From JBBQKG01 sp038326655 (lineage in GTDB: Bacteria > Actinomycetota > Thermoleophilia > Solirubrobacterales > JBBDJG01): a stretch of 64,000 nt of DNA. Shown here piece by piece: positions 17,978 to 25,855 of the stretch. Position 1 is the first letter of the stretch. Every line of letters begins with the position of its first letter. The stretch covers positions 54,796-118,795 of the forward strand of contig JBBQKG010000005.1 of NCBI GenBank assembly GCA_038326655.1, read 5' to 3'. The notes below the pieces were generated by a model, which made no database searches, was not told where the DNA came from, and worked only from the letters and a program-made list of their open reading frames with translations. The position numbers and the translations under genes are program-made.

Positions 17978-19011
17978 TGGAGCGCGCCACGACCCCGGCG
18001 GTCACGGCGGTCGTCCTCAACTACAACGGCCGCGAGCTGCTCGACGTGATCCTCCCCTCGCTGGCGGGCCAGACCTATCCGAGCCTCTCTGTGACCGTGC
18101 TCGACAATGGATCCGGCGACGGGTCGGCCGAGCACGTGCGCGAGCGCTGGCCAGACGTGCGGGTGGTCGCGCTGCCGGAGAACGTGGGCGTTGCAGCCGC
18201 GCTCAACCGCGGCCTCGAGGGCGTCGAGACCGATCTGGTCGCACTGCTCAACAACGACATCGAGCTGGACCCGCGCTGGCTCGAGGAACTGGTCGCACAC
18301 CTGCTCGCCGATCCGCAGGCCGCCTCCTCCTCGGGCAAGATGCTGCGCTTCGACCGGCGTGACGTGATCGACGCCGCGGGCGATGGCATGCGATGGTCGA
18401 GCGCCGCCTTCAACCGCGGCGCGGGCGAGCCCGACCGCGGCCAGTTCGACCGGCCGGAGCCCGTGTTCAGCGCCTGTGCGGGCGCAGCGCTCTACCGCCG
18501 GTCGGCGTTCGAGGACGTCGGCTCCTTCGACGAGGACTTCTTCGCCTACCTCGAAGACATCGACTGGAGCCTGCGCGCACAGCTTCGCGGCTACTCCTCG
18601 CGCTACGTGCCGACCGCGGTCGCCTACCACATGCGCGGCGCCACCACGGGCGGCGCGCGCAACCGCTACCGCGTGATGCAGCGCCGCAATCAGATCTGGC
18701 TCGTGGTGAAGGGGTATCCGGCCGCGGCGCTGCTGCGACGGCTCCCGGGAATCCTCCTCCTGAACGCCGGACTGGCTTTCCAGGACGCTCGTCAGGGAGG
18801 CCTGGGGAGCACGCTTCGCGGATGGTGGTGGGCGCTCCGCGGCCTGCCGCACATGCTGCGCAAGCGCCGTGCGATCCAGCGCGGCCGGCGCGTGGGCGTC
18901 GCGGTGCTCGACGCGGTGCTGACTCCCGAGCCGTGGGCGCGAGGAAGCCTTCGCGAGCGCGTGCGCGCGACCGTCACGACCGTCGCGCCTGCTTTCGGTA
19001 AGCGAAAGTGA
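17977..19011 (+). CDS. Glycosyltransferase family 2
   Basis: 344 residues. Blocks are VTAVVLNYNGRELLDVILPS, TVLDNGSGDGSAEHV, GVAAALNRGLEGV, LVALLNNDIELDPRWL and FFAYLEDIDWSLRAQLRG, in the order typical of rhamnosyltransferase-like GT2 enzymes. A hydrophobic stretch around the last third precedes a basic tail. The start ATG sits inside the preceding gene's stop (TGATG). It shares overall design with the genes at 8888 and 19008, so the three may be paralogues adding successive residues. Confidence 0.88.
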   Translation: MERATTPAVTAVVLNYNGRELLDVILPSLAGQTYPSLSVTVLDNGSGDGSAEHVRERWPDVRVVALPENVGVAAALNRGLEGVETDLVALLNNDIELDPRWLEELVAHLLADPQAASSSGKMLRFDRRDVIDAAGDGMRWSSAAFNRGAGEPDRGQFDRPEPVFSACAGAALYRRSAFEDVGSFDEDFFAYLEDIDWSLRAQLRGYSSRYVPTAVAYHMRGATTGGARNRYRVMQRRNQIWLVVKGYPAAALLRRLPGILLLNAGLAFQDARQGGLGSTLRGWWWALRGLPHMLRKRRAIQRGRRVGVAVLDAVLTPEPWARGSLRERVRATVTTVAPAFGKRK

Positions 19012-20078
19012 CCCGGCTCTCCGCCGTCGTCGTCACCTTCAACTCGCGCGAGGCGGCAGGTCGGTCGCTGCCGGCGTTGCTCGCGGAGCTCTCGCCGTTG
19101 GACGAGGTGATCGTGGTCGACAACGCCTCCGCCGACGGCACCGCCGACGCGGTCGGCGCGCTCGTGCCCGTCGCGACGGTGATCCGCAACGAGCACAACC
19201 GCGGCTTCGCGGCGGCTGCCAACCAGGGCGCCGAGGCTGCCACGGGTGACGTGGTGCTGCTGCTGAACCCGGACGCGATCGTGCAGCCGGGCTTCCGCGA
19301 GGCGATCTGCCGCCCCCTCGAGGACGGCCGCGGGTGGGACGTCTGGATGGGCCTCGTCACAATGAAGGCCGCGATGAACGGCGGCACGCTCGTGAACACG
19401 AGCGGCGGGATCGTGCACTTCACCGGCGTGTCGTGGGCCGGAGACGCCGGCCGGCCGGTGTCCGAAGCTCCGCCCGGGCCGCGCGAGGTCGCATTCGCCT
19501 CCGGTGCGTGTCTCGCCGTGCGGCGCGACCGGTGGCGCGAGCAGGGCGGCTTCTCGCCGGAGTTCTTCATGTATGCCGAGGACGCCGACCTGTCGCTGCG
19601 CCTGCGCCTCGCCGGCGGGCGCGTCGGGATCGAGCCGGCCGCGCGCGTCGATCACGACTACGAGTTCGCGAAGGGGGCGGCGAAGTGGCGGCACCTGGAG
19701 CGAAACCGCTGGGCGATCGTGCTGCGCACGTACCCGGCCGCGCTGCTGATCCTGGTCGCGCCGGCGCTCGTGGTCACCGAGTTGGCGCTGTGGCTGGTGG
19801 CGCTCGCCGGCGGCTGGGGCCTGCAGAAGCTGCTCGCGACCGTCGACGTCGTGCGGGCGCTGCCGCGCTTGTTACGCGAGCGCCGCTCGATCCAGGCACA
19901 ACGGGGCATCGGCACGCGCGAGTTCGCCCGCTTCCTGACGCCGGACCTCTCCTCCGAGTACCTCGGGCGTCTCGCAGGGAGCCGCCTGTTGCGCGGGGCG
20001 CTCCGCGCCTACTGGGCCGTCGTCCGCGCGGCGCTTCGAGCGCCTAGTTCGAGACGGTCTCCTCGACCTCCGCGCTGA
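19008..20078 (+). CDS. Glycosyltransferase family 2
   Basis: 356 residues, GTG start (GTGA overlap). The GT-A blocks are LSAVVVTFNSREAAGRSLPA, VIVVDNASADGTADAV, GFAAAANQGAEAATG and LLLNPDAIVQPGF. The acceptor region is FFMYAEDADLSLRLRLAG. Two hydrophobic segments (ALLILVAPALVVTELALWLV) follow. It is the last gene of the 13-gene operon and overlaps the convergent small membrane protein at 20044 by 35 bp. Confidence 0.87.
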   Translation: MTRLSAVVVTFNSREAAGRSLPALLAELSPLDEVIVVDNASADGTADAVGALVPVATVIRNEHNRGFAAAANQGAEAATGDVVLLLNPDAIVQPGFREAICRPLEDGRGWDVWMGLVTMKAAMNGGTLVNTSGGIVHFTGVSWAGDAGRPVSEAPPGPREVAFASGACLAVRRDRWREQGGFSPEFFMYAEDADLSLRLRLAGGRVGIEPAARVDHDYEFAKGAAKWRHLERNRWAIVLRTYPAALLILVAPALVVTELALWLVALAGGWGLQKLLATVDVVRALPRLLRERRSIQAQRGIGTREFARFLTPDLSSEYLGRLAGSRLLRGALRAYWAVVRAALRAPSSRRSPRPPR

Positions 20079-20451
20079 CGCCCGGGAGCGGCTCTCCGTC
20101 CTCGGCCGCGGAGAGGTCGCGCATGTCCTTGTCGAGCCGCGCCACCTTCTGGGCCAGCACCTTGGTCTCGCCCGACAGCCGTGAGATCGCCAGCGAGAAG
20201 TGCATCAGCAGCACCAGCACGAAGGCGAACGCGATCATGAACAGGGCGTTCGGCGGATAGACAATCCCGATCGCCTTCGAGATCACCTCGAGCAGGCCGG
20301 TCCAGATCGACAGGCCGAGCAGCAGCAGCGAGCTGCCGAGCCACAGCAGCGCGTAGCGCTCGATCAGGCGGCGCCGCCGCAGCAGCTCGAACACGATCAG
20401 CACGAGGCCGCTCGAGGCCACGATCGCGAGGATCTGAAGCTTCGCCTGCAT
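20044..20451 (-). CDS. DUF2304 small membrane protein
   Basis: 135 residues with three hydrophobic segments. The first is near LQILAIVASSGLVLIVFELL. The second is YALLWLGSSLLLLGLSIW, and the third is ALFMIAFAFVLVLLMHFSLA. They are followed by a coiled-coil-like heptad stretch (LSGETKVLAQKVARLDKDM). This is the DUF2304 pattern. Such proteins are regularly encoded beside DPM1-like polyprenyl-phosphate glycosyltransferases, exactly as here, and are thought to help them at the membrane. The start overlaps the transferase stop by 1 bp. Confidence 0.85.
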   Translation of the reverse strand: MQAKLQILAIVASSGLVLIVFELLRRRRLIERYALLWLGSSLLLLGLSIWTGLLEVISKAIGIVYPPNALFMIAFAFVLVLLMHFSLAISRLSGETKVLAQKVARLDKDMRDLSAAEDGEPLPGVSAEVEETVSN

Positions 20452-21215
20452 CAGATCCCCCGCTCCGCGGCGACGGGCGCCTCGAAGCCCGGGTCGACGA
20501 CCGGACGGCGCCGGAAGAGGCCTACGAAGATCGCGAGCAGTACCTTCACCATGTAATAGATCGACTCCCCGGAGGTGATCGATGAGCGTCCGTCGCGCCG
20601 CGGGTGCATCTGCACCGGCACCTCACGCGCCCGCAGGCGATGCGCATGCAGCATCAGGATTCCCTCGACCTCAGGGTAGTCGTGGGGATAGTCGCGAGCG
20701 AACAGCTCGATCGCGCGGCGGTTGCAGAGGCGAAACCCCGAAGTCGGATCGGTGACCCGCTGCCGTGAGATCGCCGACAGCACGACGGAGAACAGCCAGA
20801 TCCCGAGCCGGCGCGTGAACGGCGCCTTGTAGTCGGTCTGCTCGAGGAACCGCGAGCCCCAGGCCATGTCGACCTCGTGCTCGCGCATCCCGGCGCGCAG
20901 CTTCGGGATCTCGGCAGGGTCGTGCTGGCCGTCGGCGTCGACCTGGACCGCCTCGTGGTAGCCCTCCTCGCAGGCAAACCGGTATCCCGACTGCATCGCG
21001 CCGCCGATGCCGAGGTTGAAGGGATGCACGAGCACCTGCGCGCCCGCCTCGCGTGCGCACGTCGCGGTCTCGTCGGTGGACCCGTCGTCGATCACGAGCA
21101 CGTCGAAGTCGGGCGCCTGCGCGTGGATCGCCTCCACGACGTAGCGCACGTTGCCCTCCTCGTTGTAGGCGGGAACGATCGCGAGCGATCGTGGGTGGCG
21201 GTCTAGAAATCCCAT
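20451..21215 (-). CDS. DPM1/DolP-mannose-synthase-like family 2 glycosyltransferase
   Basis: 254 residues. It has SLAIVPAYNEEGNVRYVVEA, VLVIDDGSTDETATCAREAG, NLGIGGAMQSGYRFACEEG and AVQVDADGQHDPAEIPKL, which place it with soluble polyprenyl-phosphate sugar synthases. Later, VTDPTSGFRLCNRRAIELF is a conserved block of that group. It probably loads a single sugar onto polyprenyl phosphate for use by membrane GT-C enzymes such as the large proteins nearby. It is coupled to the DUF2304 gene. The 94 bp upstream show no clear promoter. Confidence 0.9.
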   Translation of the reverse strand: MGFLDRHPRSLAIVPAYNEEGNVRYVVEAIHAQAPDFDVLVIDDGSTDETATCAREAGAQVLVHPFNLGIGGAMQSGYRFACEEGYHEAVQVDADGQHDPAEIPKLRAGMREHEVDMAWGSRFLEQTDYKAPFTRRLGIWLFSVVLSAISRQRVTDPTSGFRLCNRRAIELFARDYPHDYPEVEGILMLHAHRLRAREVPVQMHPRRDGRSSITSGESIYYMVKVLLAIFVGLFRRRPVVDPGFEAPVAAERGI

Positions 21216-21309
21216 CCGAGTCGATTTGGGCCGGGCGTCGATTCGTTCAACACCTCAGACCGGCAGGCGATGCGCCGCCGGACAGCCCCGAGGGTAGCGC
21301 CCGGTGCGG

Positions 21310-23667
21310 TCAGCCGCGGACGAGCTCGATCCAGTCGAGGTGGCGGCCGCAGAGCGTCTGCGCCTGCGACGGCGCCCGCCGCACGGGCACCTCCGGGACC
21401 TCCGGTGCGAGGAACACCGTGTCGTACACCTCGTCCTGCCCGTTCCCCGGCTTCACGTTTCCGCCCGCCCGCACGATCTGGATGCTGTGGCGACCAGTCG
21501 GGAGCGCGGTCGTGCCGACCCGGGCCATCTGCTGCGGCGTCTGCACCCCGAGCGCGCGTCCGACGTAGCGGCCGTCGACGTAGACCTTCGCGCCCCGCCC
21601 GAAGCTGCCGCGGAACCAGACGTCGAAACGTCCTGCCGGCGCCGTGAACGTGGTTCCCATCCGGCCCGGCCCGGTCGGCGCGACCCGCCTGTCGGGCGTG
21701 ATCGCCCAGTTGCGCGGGACCGGCCGCATGCGCAGCACCGGGACCGCCACCGGCGCCGCGCGCTGCGCGGCGAGCAGCTGCGTGCCCGCGGGTGCACCCC
21801 GCGCGAGGCCGCGAACCGCCGGGCAGGGCGGGTCGGCCGCGGCGTCGTCCGCGCCTCCGAGCGAGAGGTGCTGCAGCACTCGGGGGCCCGGGCCGCGGCG
21901 CCAGACCTCGTAGTAGCGGCCGGTGAAAACCCTGCGGTAGTTCGAGGGCGGCCGGCTTGCGACGGGCGAGCGCCGCTCGATCACGAGCGGGAACTGCTCG
22001 ACGTAGGGCAGCGTCATCACGTCGATGTCGTACCAGCGCGCGTAGACCGGCAGGCCCGGCACGCGCAGCGACGGCGCCGCGGGGGTCCAGGCGTCGTATG
22101 GCACGACCGGCGGGATGTCGCGTAGATAGTGCTTCCCGTACTCCTCGAACTCGTTCAGCATCGCGGGCCCCTGGCCCGCGAAGCGGTCGTCGATCGCGCG
22201 CAGCTCGTCGAGTCGCTTCGCCGGCGCCAGGTATGCCCCGTGGTAGGCGAACGCGTCCGAGATGAAGATGCCGACGGTCGCGGCCAGCACGAGCACGGCC
22301 GCTTCCGGGATCCGCCCGCTCGTGAAGAGCGCCCAGCCCCCGGTCAGTGCGAGCAGCACGATCGTCGCGGAGAGGATCGTGAGCAGCTTGGCCTCGATGT
22401 AGAGGCCGGCCGGAATGATCAGCCAGACGAGCAGCACCGACAGGGCGATCATCAACGGCGCCGAGCCGCGGCGCGCGACCGACCAGACCACGCCGAAGAG
22501 CACCAGCACCCCGACCACGCCGACGAGCGCATAGGTCCACTCGGGGTTGTTCGGCGGCAGCCGGAAGTCGTCCACGAGCCACACGCCGAACGCCTGCCAG
22601 ATCCGGATCGGGCCGATCAGGTTGCCGACGTCCGAACCCGTACTGCTGCCCAGCAACCGGTTTCCCTCGCTGAAGAAGTGAAGCGAGTCGGGAATCTGGG
22701 GAATCGCGGCAACAGCAAACGCGCCGACCGCGATCGCGCCGACAATCGCCGTCCCCCGAAGGTCACGGCTGCGGACGAGCAACAGCCCGATCGCAGCGAT
22801 CCCCATGAGGCCGAACCAGGGAAGCCCGCCGTAGCTGTAGATCTCGAAGGCACCGGCCGTCACGATCCCGTACACGACCGCCGTGGCGACCGGCCGTTCG
22901 CCGGCCGCGACCTGCCACGCGAGCCAGCCGCCCAGCAGGACGAGGGTGATCATCCCGAGCTCCTTGATGCCGCCCTGGAGCGAGTAGGAAAACGGCAGGT
23001 AGGCCGCCAGCACCACCACCGTGGCGGCGGCGGCGAGCATCCGCGGGACCCCGATGTTTCGCAGAATCCGCATCACGGGCGGCACCGCAAGCGCAACCGT
23101 CGTGGCCAGGAACGGCTGGTAGATTCGCGACACCTCCGCACCGAGCAGCCACCGCACGCTGGCGAGCTCGTAGTGGAGCCCGAGCGGGTAACCGATCTTG
23201 ATCTGCCCGTCGGTGACGCTCGAGAAGGAGGACGGCTCCTGCGCGACCAGACGGGCCCCGTGGTCGGAGATATAGTCGACCAGGGAGAAGTGGACCGACG
23301 TGTCGCCCAGCAGTGTGTAGCCGGCGAACGTGGTCTGCCCCGAGAAGACGATCGGCGCCATGTAGAGGCCGTACACCGCGGCGACTGCGCCAAGCGTCCA
23401 GCCGTCCGGCAGCGAGTCGCCGAGCCGGCCGCGTCCGAGCACGATCCCCGCGACGGCGGCGATCACCAGCAGCGCCGCCCCCCAGGGCGCGCCGAGCCCG
23501 AGCTGGTAGGGGACGGCGAGCGCCACGAAGGACGCCACGAACCCGACCGTGACGGTCACCCCGCCGGCGAAGCGAAGCCTCGTCAGCCGCTCGAGCAGCA
23601 GCCCCACGCCCCAGGACGCAGCCACGACGAGCAGGGGCAGCGCGATCCAGGCGATGAGGTAACGCAT
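21310..23667 (-). CDS. Large polytopic membrane protein, GT-C-like
   Basis: 785 residues. I start it at the ATG at 23667, beginning RYLIAWIALPLLVVAASWGV; the frame is open for 83 codons more, but that part overlaps the divergent gene and is not hydrophobic. About 14 hydrophobic segments fill the first 500 residues. An extracytoplasmic loop, GDTSVHFSLVDYI, with an early Asp, is reminiscent of GT-C glycosyltransferases. The last 250 residues are soluble and beta-rich, ending with GRHLDWIELVR, probably outside the membrane. It could transfer sugars from polyprenyl phosphate made by the adjacent DPM1-like enzyme. That is inference; no family-specific catalytic motif is certain. Confidence 0.7.
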   Translation of the reverse strand: MRYLIAWIALPLLVVAASWGVGLLLERLTRLRFAGGVTVTVGFVASFVALAVPYQLGLGAPWGAALLVIAAVAGIVLGRGRLGDSLPDGWTLGAVAAVYGLYMAPIVFSGQTTFAGYTLLGDTSVHFSLVDYISDHGARLVAQEPSSFSSVTDGQIKIGYPLGLHYELASVRWLLGAEVSRIYQPFLATTVALAVPPVMRILRNIGVPRMLAAAATVVVLAAYLPFSYSLQGGIKELGMITLVLLGGWLAWQVAAGERPVATAVVYGIVTAGAFEIYSYGGLPWFGLMGIAAIGLLLVRSRDLRGTAIVGAIAVGAFAVAAIPQIPDSLHFFSEGNRLLGSSTGSDVGNLIGPIRIWQAFGVWLVDDFRLPPNNPEWTYALVGVVGVLVLFGVVWSVARRGSAPLMIALSVLLVWLIIPAGLYIEAKLLTILSATIVLLALTGGWALFTSGRIPEAAVLVLAATVGIFISDAFAYHGAYLAPAKRLDELRAIDDRFAGQGPAMLNEFEEYGKHYLRDIPPVVPYDAWTPAAPSLRVPGLPVYARWYDIDVMTLPYVEQFPLVIERRSPVASRPPSNYRRVFTGRYYEVWRRGPGPRVLQHLSLGGADDAAADPPCPAVRGLARGAPAGTQLLAAQRAAPVAVPVLRMRPVPRNWAITPDRRVAPTGPGRMGTTFTAPAGRFDVWFRGSFGRGAKVYVDGRYVGRALGVQTPQQMARVGTTALPTGRHSIQIVRAGGNVKPGNGQDEVYDTVFLAPEVPEVPVRRAPSQAQTLCGRHLDWIELVRG

Positions 23668-23722
23668 AGAGGGGGCGGGGTGAGAAACCTCCGTACCGCT
23701 CGTGACCGGAGGCGAGAAACCT

Positions 23723-25855
23723 ATGATGCCGGGCTTCGTGGCGGGCGAGGCAACATACCGCACGCGGCGCCGCCAGATCGTCGTCGCGGCGATCACCGGC
23801 GCGCTCGCATTGATCCTCGCGGCGAGCGCGCTGCTCGGAGACCGGGACCGCCTCGCCTTCACGAACAACGTGCCGTCGCAAACGGTTGCGACCGCGATCG
23901 ACCCCGGCAGCCGCATGTGCAGGTCGCAGGTCTACCTGCCGCCGAACGCAGCCGGGATGCGCCTCTACACGCTCACCCACAGGCAGCCCGGGCCGCGGCT
24001 CGAGCTCGACTTCCGGGCCCCGGGCCGAATCATCAGGTCGGCGCTGCCCGCCGGATATCACGACGAGCACTACACCGTGATCCCGATTCCCCACCCGGGG
24101 AAGGAGCTGCGAGGAACGCTCTGCGTGGAGAACGCCGGCACGCATCGGGTCGCATTCGGCGGCGTCGGGTTCGCATCGGCCGCCGGATCGGTCCTGACCG
24201 TCGATGGGCGTGCAATCCCCGCCGACCTCGCGATCGAGGTAACGGCCCCGAGGCGGTCCCTGCTCGGCCTCGCTCCCACGGTCTTCGAGCGCGCGACGGT
24301 GTGGGCGCCGGCCTGGGTGGAGCGCTGGACGTACTACCTGCTGGTCGTGGCCGCGATCGCGGTCGCGGTCGCAGCCGTGAGCCTGGTGCTGGTGCGGGAC
24401 GACCCGGCTGCCGAGCCGTCTCACCGTGGCCGGCTCGGGCTGCCCCGCGTCGCGTGGGGGATCGCGGCGGTGGCGGTCGTGAACGCCGTGGTCTGGGCGC
24501 TGATCGTTCCCCCCTGGCAGGCGCCGGACGAGATCCAGCACTTCGCCTACGTCCAGTACGTCGCGGAGAGCGGCAAGCTGGCCGCCGACCGCCACGCCAC
24601 GCGGAACTACTCCTCGGAGCAGCAGTACGCGATGGAGAACGCGCTCACGAACGCGTTCAGGAACAGCCCGCGCGGGCGGCCGCCCTGGCGCCAGGCCGAC
24701 CGTCGCGCCCTGGAGCAGCGCGACCGGCAATTGCATCCCTCGAAGAGCGACGGCGGCGGGGCCCCGAACCTGAACTACACGCCGGAGTACTACGCCGTCG
24801 CGTCGCTCGGGTACCACGCGTTCAATTGGGAGAGCGTCTTCAACCGCCTCCTGGGCACGCGGCTCATATCGGCGCTGCTCGCAGGCCTCTCGACCCTGTT
24901 CGTCTGGTTGTTTGCACGCGAGCTGTTCCAGCGGGAGGGGTTCCTCCCGAACACGGCCGCGCTCAGCGTTGCGCTGCTGCCCCAGTTCGGCTTCATCGGC
25001 GGCGTCGTCAACAACGACAACCTGCTGATCGTGTTCGCGAGTCTCGAGCTCTACCTGCTCGCGCGGGCCGTGCGGCGGGGGCTGACCGTCAGGCTCGCGC
25101 TGCTGATTGGAGTCGTGCTGGCGCTCGGCTACCTCGCAAAGCCGAGCATGGCTGCCCTTGGGCCGGCGCTCGCGGGGGTGCTCGCGTGGCCCGCGTTGCG
25201 AAACCGCGACATCCGGCTCCTCGCCCGGCCGGCGCTCGCGTTCGCCGGATTCGCGTCGGTCGGGCTGGCCTGGGTCGTCGTCGCTGGGCTCCTCGACCGG
25301 GGGGTGACGTCGGTCAGCACCGCGAATACGCTCCCCTTCTCGCTGCACGCCTTCGTGTCCTACGTCTACCACTTCTACCTGCCGTCGCTGCCGGGGCAGA
25401 CCGACCCCTGGTTCGGCGCGCAGTCGCCTGTCTACACGGTTTGGATGCACAGCTTCTTCGCCACCTTCGGCTGGAGCGACACGGCCTTCCCGGAACCCGT
25501 CTACAAGGTCCTGACGGCCCTCTGCATCGGCATCGCGGTGCTGCTCGGGGTCGCGGCCTGGCGGGAGCGGCGCGCCGCCAGGCGGGCGCTGCCGCTGATC
25601 GTGATGGGGGCCGGAGCGCTGGTCTCGTTACTGCTCCTGCTGCACATCACCTTCTATCTGACCTACGCCGGATATCCGGGCGAGCAGGGACGCTACCTGT
25701 TTCCGCTCCTGGCGCTGTTCGGAACGGCGATCGCCGCGTCGACGCTCGCGATCGGCCGGCGTCTGGCGCCGCTGCTCGCCACCTTCTACGTGACGGCGCT
25801 CGCCTGCTTCACGTTGTTCTCCTTCGGGCTCGAGCTGACGCGTTACTACTCGTGA
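23723..25855 (+). CDS. DUF2142 family membrane protein (GT-C-like)
   Basis: 710 residues. The ATG at 23723 is chosen because GGAGG (23708-23712) lies 10 nt upstream; a GTG at 23702 is possible. One N-terminal hydrophobic segment (VVAAITGALALILAASALL) anchors a roughly 150-residue extracytoplasmic beta domain. About ten hydrophobic segments follow. PPWQAPDEIQHFAYVQYVAE is the characteristic block of DUF2142, a family related to membrane mannosyltransferases and frequent in polysaccharide loci. The enzyme activity is not established. It stands alone on the plus strand, and its 3' end overlaps the convergent fusion transferase by 10 bp. Confidence 0.8.
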   Translation: MMPGFVAGEATYRTRRRQIVVAAITGALALILAASALLGDRDRLAFTNNVPSQTVATAIDPGSRMCRSQVYLPPNAAGMRLYTLTHRQPGPRLELDFRAPGRIIRSALPAGYHDEHYTVIPIPHPGKELRGTLCVENAGTHRVAFGGVGFASAAGSVLTVDGRAIPADLAIEVTAPRRSLLGLAPTVFERATVWAPAWVERWTYYLLVVAAIAVAVAAVSLVLVRDDPAAEPSHRGRLGLPRVAWGIAAVAVVNAVVWALIVPPWQAPDEIQHFAYVQYVAESGKLAADRHATRNYSSEQQYAMENALTNAFRNSPRGRPPWRQADRRALEQRDRQLHPSKSDGGGAPNLNYTPEYYAVASLGYHAFNWESVFNRLLGTRLISALLAGLSTLFVWLFARELFQREGFLPNTAALSVALLPQFGFIGGVVNNDNLLIVFASLELYLLARAVRRGLTVRLALLIGVVLALGYLAKPSMAALGPALAGVLAWPALRNRDIRLLARPALAFAGFASVGLAWVVVAGLLDRGVTSVSTANTLPFSLHAFVSYVYHFYLPSLPGQTDPWFGAQSPVYTVWMHSFFATFGWSDTAFPEPVYKVLTALCIGIAVLLGVAAWRERRAARRALPLIVMGAGALVSLLLLLHITFYLTYAGYPGEQGRYLFPLLALFGTAIAASTLAIGRRLAPLLATFYVTALACFTLFSFGLELTRYYS

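Noticed and set aside
23668..23916. N-terminal extension of the 21310 membrane protein
   Set aside because: The added 83 residues overlap the divergent gene and lack the hydrophobic start. The ATG at 23667 begins directly with a membrane segment.
22763..25450. An 895-codon open frame on the minus strand
   Set aside because: It lies antisense to the DUF2142 gene and in the wrong frame of the 21310 gene. No domain is visible.
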